From the NCBI RefSeq assembly GCF_021018805.1, contig NC_086257.1, positions 20,435,193-20,499,192 of the forward strand: a DNA stretch of 64,000 nucleotides, in the 5' to 3' direction. Made by a program: the position numbers and the translations under genes. The stretch is from Prinia subflava. Lineage: Eukaryota; Chordata; Aves; Passeriformes; Cisticolidae. Numbering within the stretch: position 1 is the stretch's first letter; every line of letters starts with the position of its first letter. Of this stretch, positions 10,801-24,023 are shown one piece after another. The notes under the pieces were generated by a model. It was not told the DNA's origin. It made no database searches and was given only the letters and a program-made list of their open reading frames with translations.

Positions 10801-13800
10801 ATGTAAAATGAATCCTGTACAAGTTTGTGTGGATTTCCCTACACAGATGCTGCAATAGATTTCTTTGTTAAAGCAGATGTAATTGCAACTTTGGGAAGAA
10901 GAATATACCATGAAATAAATATCTACACTGAAAAAAATAATCAGAATTAGAGTGTTATACATCTTGTCAGACAGGTTGAAGGGGAGGGGCTGTTTTTAAG
11001 CAGTCTGCAAAGGTAAAAACTGATTAACACAATTTATCATCCTTGGAAAGAGAAACAAAATATCTTTTTGGTATACTTTTTCTTTTTAGTAGATACTAGA
11101 AGTGATTTTAACAAAATGGAGCCAATCCTTTTTTTTTTTTCCCCTTACTGAAATGCTTAAATGTTGGTAAAAATGAAAAAAAAATCTATAAACTTTGCTT
11201 CAGCCATGATTTTTTTTACAGGGCCAATCAGAGATAAAGGTAATTTTGAATGCTAAAATTGCTAATTGACTTGATCAGTGAAAGTGGACACCTTAAAACC
11301 TCTATTTGATTCCAAGGGTGGATTGTACCAGGGATAATTTCAGGAACTCTGTGCCAGAAGAATGCTGAAGAATTCACTTGGAATGAAACCTGCAGAATGC
11401 GTGTGCTAATTTTGATGAAGGCAATGTGAATGGACTCATTTGAATCTTGGCTTTAGTTTAAGGCTTATTGGAAGATCAAAATATTTTGGGTAATGTGCCT
11501 GGCTGAGGTTCAGGAGGCATCCTTTCCACATCATCGCTTCCCTCACTGACCAGACTCCAACAGAAACCACAGCAACAAAAAGAAAATCAAAGCCATCAGG
11601 ATTTTACTTCTTAGCCCAATTAAAGAACGTGAAGAATATTTTATTGAACTTCTGTTGTTTTTATTGGCAGTGACCATGAAGGGGCCAAAATGTTTTGGCA
11701 GTCATTAGGCAATAAAATATTGCCAAAATACTGCATCTAGAAGACCCATCAAACGCTGGAGTTTATGTAATATGTGCTCAATGCTCTTTTATTTTCCTGC
11801 CATTTGGAATTTCTGCTATCTTTTCCCTCTGTGCTTGTTAGGGAGAAAGGAGGAACCAAAATAATTTAAAGATTACTAGCTCAGACAACTTTAAAAGAGG
11901 GGTTTCTTTGATACAGGTAGACAGCAATGAGTGCTCACATTCCAAAATTTTATTCCTGCCTTGTCGTGGAGACCTTTAAACAGGAACACAGACCTATGGA
12001 ATGCCCTTTGGCTTATTTGCTGAGAGCAAACTTTCATCACACATAGCAAGATAAACCTACCAACAAAGGAAAAAAAACCCACAAACTGTAAATCTCTTGT
12101 CAAAGACATTATGGCCCTTGTGCACCAAGAAACCTCACCACAGTTTTACCTTCACAAACGCTCTCGAGTGTCAGTCAATGAATATAAACACAACTTTAAG
12201 TCAACCTTTTGGCTATTTTGTAACAGAGGACACAAAATACTGAAAATTATAAAGACATTGAGGGCTGTGAGACTCTGTTCCTCTGGTTAGTTTATTTTTC
12301 TCCCTGGTGATGATCTTTCTGTTTTCCTAGTTCCATTCCTTCCATGCCCTAAAAGAAAATATAACGTGAGGAAAAGTACATGTGCCAATTTTCTGATCAA
12401 ATTTCAAAAGGGCTTATTCACTGAAATATTCTTTAAAATGTAAAGTAATATATGTATCAACTACCAGTTGAATTTTCTAACAAGACTGTAAATGTAAAAA
12501 GAAATCTATTCATATCAAATTCTATTATCTATGCAAGATGGCTCAAGAACATATATATTCAGATGTGGCATATACAGCATCAGAAACTAGTAAAATACCA
12601 GATAATTATGAAGAAACAGCCTGCAGATTTGATTATAGATATGAAGCCTCTCAAGATTTTTACACTTATTTTAAGCAATGTTGGATTATGTGTCTACACT
12701 GTTATTTCCAGAGCTGAAGGAGAATGAACACAGTATTTTTTTTTTAGTACTGCTCTCTGTGAGAATGCTATTTCACATTTCCAGCTCGAGCTCCACTGAA
12801 ATGCTAATGAGGAATTGTTATTAGATGTTGAGGAGGGGAGGGACATCAGCCAGGCAGAAGGATCATAACAACCTCCACGTCTGCTAGACCTGGACCTGCA
12901 TCAGAGTCTGGTGTGAGGCCAGGAGCAGCAGATCAGCCAAGCCCAGAGGAGGTTTCTGCCTGAAACTTCCCCCAAAAAAGCAGCAAAAGCAGGAGAAGGA
13001 GCACGAGCAGTGAGGGGAGGGTGCTTGAACTGCCTGGTGATGCCCTGTGCCAGCTCTCTGTGCCCCCCTGTTAGTGGAGTTCTTACCCTCAGAACACCTT
13101 CAGCCTCCAGAACACAGCACTGCTGCTTTCTAAAAACAATATTTTCTTCAGCTGGGCTAACCTTCTGCTAGAAATTTGAGCATATTTTAGAGTGGGAAAG
13201 ACCATTTCAAAAATTGCATTCCTTACGATATATTCCCGTGCTTTCCTTCAAGGGAATGAAAATACAGTATTTTATGTCAGGATCCTGAGACGACAGTGAC
13301 AACAAAACAAGATTAATAACTGCTGCAAACACCTCGCCAAAGGGAGTCAATCAGTTAATGCTACAGAGAGTGCCCCTGCCAACCCACCAAGGAAAAAAGC
13401 ACAATTCAGAGATTGCTTGGTGTACTCAGTGTAAGGATATTTAGCAAAGGCCCTGGATCAGAAACAGAGATGACAAATGTTGGTGTAAATGATAGAGTAG
13501 GAAATGGGACAAAGGCAGAGAAAATAGGCATAAATTGAAAAAAAAAATTAGAATTTAACTCCTAAAAATGGCTATGACATGGAATGTGAGACCTGTGATG
13601 ACCCTCTGGCATTTTGCTGAGAAAATTTTAAACTGATGAAACAATTCTCATTCATGCTTCTCTCCACTTGGAAACTGAGATATTTCCACGATTTCTAAGT
13701 GCACACTTCGGTATTTGTCAAAGTACTTACCAAAGACTCATATTCTTCAACAGCCACACAATTTATTAGATCAAAATAGCAAACATGCAAACTGCTCAGC

Positions 13801-14858
13801 AGAAAGTAAATGTACAGCGTAGGGGCAAACCGAAAAAAACTAAATGGCTAAAATTGTACTAATAGCACTTTAACTTTGAAGCACTTTTCAGTTTAGACTC
13901 ATTTTTTAAAGAAGCAGACATGCCACTTTGACAACATAACCAGGCACATTTTAACCAAAACTTAATAAAAAATAAAAGCTATTCAGTGAGTAATAATGGG
14001 AAAGTATTACATTTATTTAATCCCTCGCACAATGGAGCCAATGTGCCTACCAATTGGGCTATTCACACATAAATTGTATTTAATGGCTTCCTGTTAATAT
14101 GCTGTAGTTATATAATGAAACCCCAGCAATTCTGCAGCTCAAGCTTCTGCATTCCTCTGCTGCCATCAAACTGAGCAGGAAGGGACATTTGACCTCAGAG
14201 CTTTAAATTTGGATTATTCCACCACATCACAGAAAGAGATGTAAAGTCACCTGTAATTTTCTTTTTCTTAGAAGAGGGGAGGCAGTAATAGACCTCACAT
14301 TTTAGTAGTTTAGAACTCATGCAATTTCACAAGATTCAATTAGAAAATTGAGGTTCATTTCAATACAAACTGGATCTGGTGATTTCTGCAAAGGTATTTT
14401 GGCACAAAATTGATTACGTGAAGGGAAAAACAATAAATCATCAATAAATTCATAAATTTTCATTCAGAAAACTAGAAAAATGGATGAAGCAGAGCCTTAG
14501 CTCACACAGATTCAATTTTTAAATGGTGTGTTTCACTAACCATAAGCCATTTAACTAATAAGCAATTCAGAAATCTGTCAGAGGAGGATTTGTTGCTGTA
14601 TTGTATTACAGGAAACAGTTCAGAAACACGTGCAGCATACAGCAGGAAGGTTTACTGACACACACCTTATTCCTACACTATTTAAAGAAGGCAAGTCTGG
14701 ACCACATGATATTTTCAGGGTATTTTCAGAGCTTTGTGCTTTACCTTGACTACATAGAATGTGCAGCACGTGGCACAGTGAAGTCTTGGCTCGATGGTAT
14801 GAACTGCTATTTCAGATATTACACAGGGACAATTACTTTTTTGGCCTAAAGGTGTATC
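7888..14858. other. Long AT-rich non-coding stretch
   Basis: No convincing exon, RNA gene or transposon is visible. Short homopolymers occur, such as T-runs near 10600 and 11130. A purine-rich, GC-richer patch lies at about 12825-13080. The stretch 13980-14120 has a SOX-type ACAATGG at 14029-14035 beside several AT-rich homeodomain-like cores, which would suit a regulatory element. The ORFs (up to 109 residues at 8233-8562) show no recognisable protein. Confidence 0.5.
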
Positions 14859-15345
14859 ATGCAAATTTATCTAACAAAAATAGCTTCCTCTGAGCCAAAA
14901 CTACTACAAAAAAAGAAAGCCCCCTGCCAAGTCATGTTCCATCTCCATGTCCACCCCTCTGCAGAGAGGAAACAAACGCCTGCACACCCCACGGTGGTGT
15001 CTGCAGCAGAAAGCTGTCCTGGTGTCACATCACAGCCTGTGACAGCTGAAATAAAGACAATTCCACCTCCACGAAGCACATCACACCTCTCACAGGCTGC
15101 ACTGCTCCCCTGCACTCGAGGAGATGAAAGCTGGCTCAGTACAGATGTGCCTGGTGGAGAACAAAGCTTTAATTAACGAGGCAGAGACGCTCAACTTCAG
15201 TAGACTCTAAATGATGTGTTTGATTCTTAAATACTGAACTGGCTTGCAAGTTCTTGAGTTCATGCTTGAGTACACCATAAGGGCCTTTTCAAGTAATTTA
15301 AGATTCAATCAAGCAGCAGCATCTCACTACAGTGCTCTTCAAGGT
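14859..15345. other. GC-richer patch, open in both directions
   Basis: Base composition rises here compared with the flanks and both strands stay open (105 codons plus strand, 82 minus strand). Neither peptide is recognisable. GC-richer DNA lowers stop-codon frequency, which may be the whole explanation. Confidence 0.3.
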
Positions 15346-15370
15346 AGAATCACAGGATGGCTTGGGTTGG
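15346..15370 (-). mobile_element. CR1 LINE 3'-end remnant
   Basis: The 25 bases match the complement of the avian CR1 3' end: an AGAATCAC/AGGATGG form of the terminal octamer region followed by CTTGGGTTGG. The similarity stops right after this, so it is a very short, old or strongly 5'-truncated copy. At this length a chance match is possible. Confidence 0.4.
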
Positions 15371-16079
15371 TGTTGGGTAACAGATTAACTTCCTTTTCTT
15401 CCAAGGCTCACCAATGGATGTGACTGACAGGGATGTGCATACAGGAGGAAATAAACTGAATTCATTTTGGTGCAGCTCCCTGCAGAGCTTGGCACAATTC
15501 ATGCCAGTAGCAATGGTTTCTAATCCCAGTTTCTTCAAGAATTTTCCCTCCAGAGAAGCTTAACAAATCCATTTTCTATATATCAGCAAAATTATATCTA
15601 TCCACCTTATTGGATATTCTCATTCACTTTATCCACTTTTTCTTACTATGCTGTGTATTTGCTAATTTATGTCCAGTGCTACTCTTAGGCATTATTTATG
15701 GATTTTAAAAATAACTCATCACATTTGAAACCTAATGAATTTCATCTGAATTTACTAATACAAATTCAACATGTTCTAACAATAACTTTACATTATTGAC
15801 TCAAGTACTGGTCAAAATTGAGTCGTACAGGAAAATCAACATGTTTGTAACCTGCTGCACCATCTACTGACCAAAAGATACTACAACAGACTTCAGAAAA
15901 ACACTACACAAGCCAGACAACATAAGGAATAATAGGTTTATATGTGATAGACTGGTTTCTCTAAGGGGCAGTGCTGATGAACCTGGATACTTTGGACTTT
16001 GTTGCAGTGATATTGTAGATGGTACATATCTGTGGGGCATAAATACTTGAAGTTCTATGTGGCAATAGACATAGGTTGG
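15371..16079. other. Non-coding stretch
   Basis: Nothing recognisable beyond the adjacent CR1 remnant. A 62-codon minus-strand ORF overlaps the remnant and is not supported as a gene. Confidence 0.5.
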
Positions 16080-16128
16080 TTTTTTTTTTCTTTCTTTTTT
16101 TTTTTTCTTGTTTGTTTGTTTGTTTTTT
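16080..16128. repeat. T-rich low-complexity tract with (TTTG)n
   Basis: About 49 bases of T interrupted by C, ending in four TTTG/TTTGT units. It is a simple pyrimidine-rich repeat and is probably length-variable between individuals. Confidence 0.85.
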
Positions 16129-18140
16129 GGAGGGTGGGGTGTGATGTTTATTTAATATTTGACTAAGTTTTACAATGGCTAACTACCCATAAACACATTT
16201 TATAGGAATTAACCATTAGATCTTTAAGGTATAGCTGCCACACAACTCAAGCTTTTCAGGCAGAATGACTGAAACATCACATTTCACTGTATATAGGTCA
16301 CACATCATAAAAATATTGATATTTCCTTGGTGACACCAAAAGCTATCCAAAGCAGCCGCAAGATGTCTCCTACTTATTTACATATTAAAGAACAAAAAAA
16401 CAGGAAAAAAGAAAGGGACTATTAATCCACTAAGCCTGGAGAGTCTCTTATTCTATTAAGCTTTACAATTACTCATTGTAATTGCCTCACTTTTATTAAA
16501 AAAATAGCATAGAAAAATAAGTCAAGACACTTTTCTCACTGGAGAGGAAGATACATATTGCAAGTCCAAACTGTCCACAATGATATTCTGTAATTACAGA
16601 TGAGCATTTTTCCTTTCCAAATGATTGCGGGAAAGATACAGCAGCACATGACACATTAAAAGTACTATTCCTTTTTTACAGAGCAGCAGCATAATTGCAA
16701 CACAAAGAATGCACTTATTTCCAGCTATGTATACACAAGGAAGAGACTAGAAAACTGTAAGGCAAAAGGAGAACTGGAAAAGAAGTAATTCTGAAAATGG
16801 AAAGAATGGTTTATAGAGTAAGAGTATGAAAAATAATGTGCATAGCTTGGCTATTCAATTACTAAATGGACTCATTGTACTGTGTACAAGTTTTTCAAGG
16901 ATGGAAACATGAATGAATTTCAAGGGGACCTTGCCAATGTTAATGGGTTGAAGAAAAGAAGAAAAAATTTTAATGCTTTACATTCTTCACTTGTGAGAAA
17001 TCCTAGGCCCTCTAATTCCATTCTATATTCACCAGTTTTGTTGGTGACTTTTCATAAAGATGATCAAACACCAGAACTAAATACAATTTTTCTCTTTTAA
17101 AACAGCTCCTTGCAATACTACAGGCGGAATGCTCTGACTGCAAGTTTGTTACAAATTTAATTAAAATCAGGGGGCAAAAATTCCACCTAATTTCATTTGG
17201 AGTTTCCAAACTTTTAAATAGGAAAATAAAGGCAAAAGAGGAGAGCAATGCTCTCAATAGTTTGCGATCTCAAAAATACAATATCAAAATCTCAATAATT
17301 CAATAATTTATTGAAAAACTATGACATGAAGGATCTTGACTAGTAACTTGTTGCTCCAGTCCCAAATTCATAACACTTCCATCAGTAATGAGAAAAGGAA
17401 AAGCTTTTTAAGCACTTGACAAGGGCATGCACCCTTCCTAGAGCTGATGGAAGCCCAGGTGTGTATGGGCTGCACACAGAACTGCAGGAGAGGTAAACAA
17501 AGCTGGGAAAAACTAATCCTGCACCAAAACCCATCAGCTAATGCTGAAATGGGTTGGTTAATAACCAGGTGAGAACAAGTCATTTGTTCCAAGACACAGA
17601 GACACTACCAGAAACTGGAGAGATGTCACCAAACACAATTTCTCTCTCTACACGGTGTGGATAAAATCCTGTTTTTTGCAGTTGGAATAAGGGACTAGAG
17701 ACCACCGTTTAAGTCAGACAAACCATAAACAAACTGGGGAACTTACAGACAGGCTGCTCTAGATAAAAAATTTATTACACTAAGATGCTACTGAGAAATT
17801 CGACAAGAGTGTCATCAGGAGCTGCTCTGTATCCACACAACTCACCCTGAAGTGCATCAGGAGCATAAAGTAAGTCATTAAATGACTTTCTTATTCAGAT
17901 TTGAATTTGTGCCAGCCTGCAAACCCAAATCAATAAACATAGCTAGTGGGGTAGGGATTTGCCTTATGCTGTTCAGAGGTATAGGATGTACAATCCATAT
18001 GGTGACCTAACTTCAGAGCTCATGGTGCCCAAAAACTTCTTAAAAAGCCTAAATGATGCTCCAGTTTAGGCATATTAATACTCCTTTCTGCTTGCTTCCC
18101 TCTTTTAGGGGCTTTTATAGAAACCTAACTATTCAGGGTG
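16129..18140. other. AT-rich non-coding stretch
   Basis: No gene or repeat family is recognised. A small inverted AT-rich motif (TCAATAA...TTATTGA) occurs near 17292-17314. ORFs are 60 to 81 codons and unrecognised. Confidence 0.5.
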
Positions 18141-18205
18141 AAGTTCCTTTTCTTCCATTTGAAGAAATGGAACTTTGAAATTCCTTTGAAATTCCTTTGA
18201 AATTT
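18141..18205. repeat. Hairpin followed by three 11-base tandem units
   Basis: An inverted repeat TTCCATTT / AAATGGAA (18153-18160 and 18165-18172, loop GAAG) gives an 8-base stem. It overlaps an alternative pairing of AAGTTCC (18141-18147) with GGAACTT (18169-18175). Directly after it come three tandem copies of CTTTGAAATTC (18173-18183, 18184-18194, 18195-18205; the last differs by one base). The tandem block could have arisen by slippage at the hairpin. Confidence 0.75.
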
Positions 18206-20040
18206 ACAGGATTTTATAGACTTGAATGAAGCCTGACCTATATGCTCAGCACAAAATGCAAAATTCCTCTATCAAATTATTGTGATTAAAAAACCAAAAA
18301 AATCTGATTCTTTCCAGGACAGGATCCCTAGTTCTGTTAGTTAAGTGAGCATTAAGTAAAAACATCTTAAAGAAAATATTTCTTCCTTTTAAAGTTCATT
18401 GGAGTTGCCCTAAATTAAATTAGTACCAAAACTGCTATCAAAGAAACCCTCACAATCTACATAACAACTGCTGCTTATTGACCACCCCACAAAATCTAGT
18501 TATACATAAATTAAATTCATTTATATAATGGTCCTGTTACCCCTCAAGGCTGATACAGCACTGAAAAAAATCAAGCTCCCCTGGAAAAATGAAATAAAAC
18601 TCATCTCAGCTGTATAACTTTATGCCAGATCAACAATTCACTAAGTCAAGGGTTCCAAATGTTTCTCAGCTGCCACTTGAGAGAAAACACATTGTGAGAA
18701 CCTAATTGCATCCACATCCTCTGGGTACTTGTGGAAGAAAGGTAAAGTTACTAAACACTAAGTGTTCAGTAAACCTAAACTTTTTTTTCCTGTTCAAGAA
18801 AGAGCAGAACACGTGAGCCATTGACTTTAGGCTGCTTCATTTTATTGATTTTCAAGTAATCAAAATTATAAAACTACCTACGAGCACTTGAAAGAGGACA
18901 TTGAGCAAGGCTGTTTCAATTCAAAAGTTAATCATATCTTGCAGGTGAGAAGGGAAGTTTTAATTTCGTATTCTGACTGTAGAAATTATTTTCACACAAT
19001 CGCTCTGTACACTTTCAGAACCAAGATGAAGAAATACAGTTTAAGTCTCAGAGAAGGAAACAACAGAACATCATTCCAGGACAAGCCATAAATTTGTACA
19101 TTTTCAGCAAAAATAACAACCTGCACACACGCAAGGTACCAAAGGGTTGGGCCTCCATTGGTGCAAAAAAATCCCCAAATGTCACAACTACAATGAGTCA
19201 GAAGTGCAATATAACTCAGGTGTATCAGACCAAACAGACATCATGATGGGTTGTATGGCTAAAACTGTAGGAAAAACAAGCTCAGGTTTCCATCCCATGA
19301 GTTCCATTGGTCCAACACAGCCCGTGCAACCCAACCCAAGCACCCCACAAAAGGCACAGCTGAACCACAGGTTTGGAAAAAATCCTTTAAACAAACAAAC
19401 CCCAAGAAGATATTTATTGTTAAAATGGGATCAGACCATGGGGAGCCAGAGCAGCAACATCTAAATATGCAAGACATGGAGGAAAAGATGAAAGGGGGGG
19501 TAAAAATCCATATCTTGCACATACATGAGGCAAAGAACAGGCAGTTTAAACAGCAGAGATGAAATTTTGGTACAAAAGAATGATTTGGATTTACACGTCC
19601 TGGAAATAATCTGGTGTGACCACCTCAAAAGAGGACAGCTCAGGCTATATCTTTAAATTTATACATTAGGAAAGAAAATCTGTTTCATGGTACAGCTCTA
19701 AGAATAAATTGCTTCCAAGTACTGGCATCTCCACTCTTTGAAACCAAGAACAGATTCCATGGGAAGGGTCTAGGAGTTGCTTCTATGTTTGGGAAGAGAA
19801 ATGAACCCCTTGGGGTCCTATTCTAGAGTTTGTGACCCTGAGGAGGTTCTTTAGCCCCCCCATACCAAGCACAAAGTGAAAAAATATTTGTCTCGATGAT
19901 ATTTAAAGATTAGGCAAAGCTTTTTGTGATGTTTAGTGACAAAGTAAATGTAGGGAGGTTCATACATCACTGACACCAGCCATGAAAAACAAACTGCATT
20001 ATTTGCCAAACATCAAGTTACAAAGTATCATTTAGTTGTT
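18206..20040. other. AT-rich non-coding stretch
   Basis: No gene or repeat family is recognised. ORFs at 19147-19522 overlap on both strands and encode nothing identifiable. Confidence 0.5.
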
Positions 20041-20240
20041 TCTCTGCAAAAATCAGATTAATAAGCATTATTGTATGAAATATTCATGAATATGCATTAC
20101 TATACAAACATTTTGCACAACAGCTGTGAGTTGTTTACTAATTCCTGGTTTAAATCATAATGACATTATTTAGAAGAGGTGAATATCGCTGTAACTGTGA
20201 TTAAAATGAGGCTTAATCAAGTAGCCAATGGAGTAAACAA
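20041..20240. promoter_or_regulatory. Motif-dense block, possible conserved enhancer
   Basis: Within 200 bases there are AGATTA, the palindrome ATTCATGAAT (20082-20091) running into ATGCAT (20092-20097, POU-like), an E-box CAGCTG near 20121, TTAATC/GATTAA homeodomain cores and a CCAAT box near 20224. This density of distinct binding-site cores without coding potential is typical of conserved non-coding elements. Such motifs are also frequent in AT-rich DNA, and conservation cannot be seen from one sequence. Confidence 0.25.
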
Positions 20241-21666
20241 CAGCATTATCACCACCAGTATATCAGGATTTTGAAAGTCACAAAAATGGTCATTAAAGGA
20301 AGAATTCAAATTGCTATAGAAGCAAAACTTTCCTTTTTTTCCATTTTTTTTTTCTTTTTTGGTGTGGCTATCACAATGGTAGAAACAAAGGGGGTTTTCA
20401 ACTGTCTCAAGGAATATTTTTTTCCAGACACGTTTCAATGCAGACTCTGAGAACAGAATGAAATTTACAGCAGGAAGATATGATGGGAGCATGAAAAATG
20501 AAGGACTTGTGTTTTTCACCTTGTTGAGACCTTAAATTTAAAAATAAAAGAAGCTATGTGTTTAGTGCAAGGCATTAAACAGGGGACAGAGTGGACAGCT
20601 CAAAATAGCACAGTTGTTTAGTGAAGTCAATTATTATTTTAATTTTCTTGATCCCTGTGCTAGAACACCATTGCCTCTGCCAAATGAGATCCACTACCAG
20701 AATCTGTGCATACCCTTACATGAAAACAAGACTCTTCCTGTGTTGATTTACAAGAAGAGCATGAGTTCAGTGTGATTTTTAAATTCTAAGTTTATTCTTA
20801 TTTTTCTTTCTTTTTTGTTCCCCATGATTGTTCATCTGCACTCAAACATTTAGGAGATTTCATACAGGAACCATTCCTGTACCACCAATTCTGTTTGGAG
20901 ATCCTTGAATTCTGCATCACTTCAGGACCAATGAAACCTCAGTAGCTGCTGCAGGATAATCCTGTAGTGATGAGACAGTGGCACTGCCAGAGAACACCCA
21001 GGGCCCGGCATGGGAAGAGTCAAACTCCAGGACATGGTGCTGACAAAGACTCTTAAGAAGTTGTTACAAAACCCTGAGACACAGCAGCCTTGCAGGACTG
21101 AATTCTGGCTCTCACATTCCCAGAATTTTGCATATAATTAAAAGCTAAGATATATTTGGAAGCTAAAGACCCACATTCCTTAAGATTATGGGAATCTAAA
21201 CGATGCTGAAGGTAGGCTTAGGATCATTTGCATCTCGTTCTGAAAGCTGCAGGAGTCCAGTCCCAGTCCCAGCTGCATCACAGTAATGACATTAAAGCCT
21301 TTATTGCTCCCTCAGTAAAAGAATTTCTCAGGAGTTTGGCTACAGCTCCTTGCTCAGCACCTGACTCTCTACACAAGAGAAACTCCAACCAGACCCCAGT
21401 CCTGCACTTGTTAATGGATAGCCCTTGCACAAACACTCAATACCATGTTTTTGCACAGGGATACCTAAGACAAGTTCTTTTTTTGTTTTCCAGTCGCAGA
21501 AATTTCAAAAGAAAATGAGTAAACGACCTTTTTTTTTTTTCCTAAATAAATTTGGAGAATAACTCACAGTAATTTATCTGCTGTTAAAATGGGAACTTTG
21601 TAGTTGTTGTCATTGCATCCCTTTCCTCTAGATTTTCTCTCTCACTGTTTCAGGGCAAAGCTGGCT
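20241..21666. other. AT-rich non-coding stretch
   Basis: No gene or repeat family is recognised. T/C-rich patches occur near 20332-20360 and 20803-20820. A 96-codon ORF at 21228-21518 has no recognisable similarity. Confidence 0.5.
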
Positions 21667-21711
21667 GTATATGGATATATATGTATGTATGTATATATAT
21701 ACACATACACA
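21667..21711. repeat. (TA)n/(TATG)n/(CA)n compound microsatellite
   Basis: About 45 bases of alternating purine-pyrimidine sequence: TATATATG, three ATGT units, TATATATATA, then ACACATACAC. The ORFs crossing it give periodic Tyr/Ile/Thr peptides and are not genes. Confidence 0.9.
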
Positions 21712-23537
21712 ATTCTGTACACCTTCCACTATACTTCTGAATGGGTTGTGAGCCTTTATACTCTGGAGGAATGGGGGTATTGGAGGTAAATAGATCTGAA
21801 CTTCCCAAAACATTGGCTCTGCAGAACCCCTTTTCCCCAGCATTTTTAATTATGTGGTAGATATTTCCTATTTCTATTTCATCATATATGACTTCTTTTA
21901 ATCTGTTGCAAAATGCAAAGGTTTTCATATCCATAAAGTTATTTTTTTTTACTTCCATTATTAGCATACCAGTATTTTGCCAGCTGTTACAGGAATAGTC
22001 ATTAATAACACACATATTAGGGAAAGCGATTAATATAATGCAATAAAGGGCATGAAATTAATCTTTTATGGAACATTAATGACAAGCATACATAAACTTT
22101 GATCTTCTGCCATGAAGCATTCTGCAGGAATTGATTTGATTTTTTTGTTATCACAAACAATGTGGTTACATGTCATGCATATTTTAGGCAGGAAACCTCC
22201 AATAATTTTTCATTTTACACACACCTGTAACTATGCACAGCCATCCTATACATACCAGATGATTTTTATCAACTCTAATTATTCATTGATAACACATCTG
22301 ATTATGTGCCCCAAGCCAACATTATAAATTCTAAGTTGTTTTTTCACAGTTGTAATTACCATATGTTCCCATTAATCTGATTCTATTAGCTCAATCTTGC
22401 CTACCAGTCTTGGTGCCAATCAATTGTTCTTCCAGCTCGTGCATCAAACCAATAAGAATGGATTTTGGAAGGTGGAAATGTAATTTTTTTTTTTGGTTCA
22501 GAGGAATTGTTCCAACAATCTGAGTCACAAGACCTGATTTTGAAACAAAAGTGACAATCCAAGCTGTGTGTTTCCAAAGGGGCTGTAATTTATTCACCTG
22601 TACATCATCCAGCATTTCTGTGTCCACTCCTTAAATAAAACAGTAAGGACACAGACACCTATTAAAAATATTGGTAAAACCCAGAATCTTCTTTTCTATT
22701 TTGAAGATGTCAGGAAGGGTAAAGGAGGAGCTGCTCTGGAGCAGCTGCACACTCCATGGTGTTCCTTAGCAACAACTTCTCAGGCAAAGTTTGCAGGGAG
22801 CTGGAAATAGGATTCTGGCAGGACTTTTTATTTCAGGAACTCAGCTCTCCTTATTCCTGACTAAAATGACCCTCAATCTCCTCTGTTTATGAATAGCATA
22901 TTTAACACAGAATCTAGGCACCAAAGATAAATTTATAGTTAATAAATATGTGCTAAATAACTCGTGTAACTTTGGTTGGGCAAGATAATCCCAGCAAAAG
23001 CAAATGAATTCTGTACTTAGCATTTGAAGCAATTTAAACAACATTGACTGTCATTAAAAAGCAATTTTAACTTACTTTAAAACATGCCTATGAATATTTT
23101 TTTGCTAAAATACTTTAAAAAATTATATGACTTTTGTTTACTGTAATCACTTTTAAAAAAATAACAAAGTCCTTTTAGTTTTTGTCTTTTATTATAGTAA
23201 CTTACCCACAGAACTTTGGTCTACAGAGTCTAAATTACTGGCCATAAAATAGATTCTATGTGTAACACCCTTAAATTATTTCATTACTGTTAATCTACTG
23301 CCTCTAAGAAATCAAAGATTTTTAAAAAGTGCCCCCTAAATGCATCTGCTGTGATCCAGAGATGACAAACTCACACTGCCAAAGCACAGTTGATATAGAG
23401 CAAGACAATATGAATCAATGCTAAAAATAAAAATCAACAGACAAATAGTGTCACTATTCATTCATTTCATCAAATTTAACTCAAGGAAAATATTTGTCAT
23501 TGGAAAATCATCTTATGTTGATAGTATTAATTAGAAA
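21712..23537. other. AT-rich non-coding stretch with one short hairpin
   Basis: No gene or repeat family is recognised. A perfect 8-base inverted repeat AGCTGCTC / GAGCAGCT with a 2-base loop lies at 22729-22746. Very AT-rich sequence occupies 23040-23170. Confidence 0.5.
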
Positions 23538-24023
23538 TTATATGGAATGATCTGTCTTCAGTGAAAGGACATTAATGGGACGATTGTGAGGGAGGATATA
23601 GAACTTGGATTGCAGAAGTTTTGTTAAATATTTTAGTTCTTGGTGTCTTTCTGGATCATGACCAGAACCATCAGCACTCCTCCTTCTCCAGGGACTATGA
23701 AAAAGCTGCACCTTTCGAACCCCCATGGCCTGGGGGTATTTCTGAAGCCTCTGGAGTAGCTGAAGGGCTGCTCCAGTCTGATAAATTCCTTGAATAATGC
23801 CAGCAAAGGGTGTAGTTGATGCAGCTCCACAGCTTCCTTTGGGCAGGGGCAAAGGAGAACTCATCTCACATCTCCATCCAAGAGCCTCTGTGTGCAGGGA
23901 GCTGAGAAGCATTTGAGTGTTTCCTTTCCCAGTGAATATAAACTGAACAGAAATCCAGTGCCTTCCTGCCAGCAAACAGCAACTTTGGATTAGGTCAGAT
24001 ACTGCCTCATGTTTGGAGAGCAA
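23538..24023 (-). other. Unsupported 161-codon ORF
   Basis: The minus strand is open for 161 codons from an ATG and is less AT-rich than its surroundings. The peptide is mixed and contains a basic patch near residue 112 (PWRRRSADGSGHDPERHQEL). I recognise no domain, signal peptide or membrane segment. No intron signals or poly(A) tail are obvious. It could be an old processed pseudogene, part of an unrecognised repeat, or chance. Confidence 0.12.

Noticed and set aside
15971..16045. Box C/D snoRNA-like CTGATGA
   Set aside because: The C box lacks the required purine at the first position and no D box with terminal stem is in place.
19296..19400. CAACCCAACCCAAGC resembling the sense CR1 3' end
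   Set aside because: The neighbouring CR1 landmarks (terminal octamer, GGAAGGGAC complement) are absent, so the likeness is limited to a C/A-rich string.
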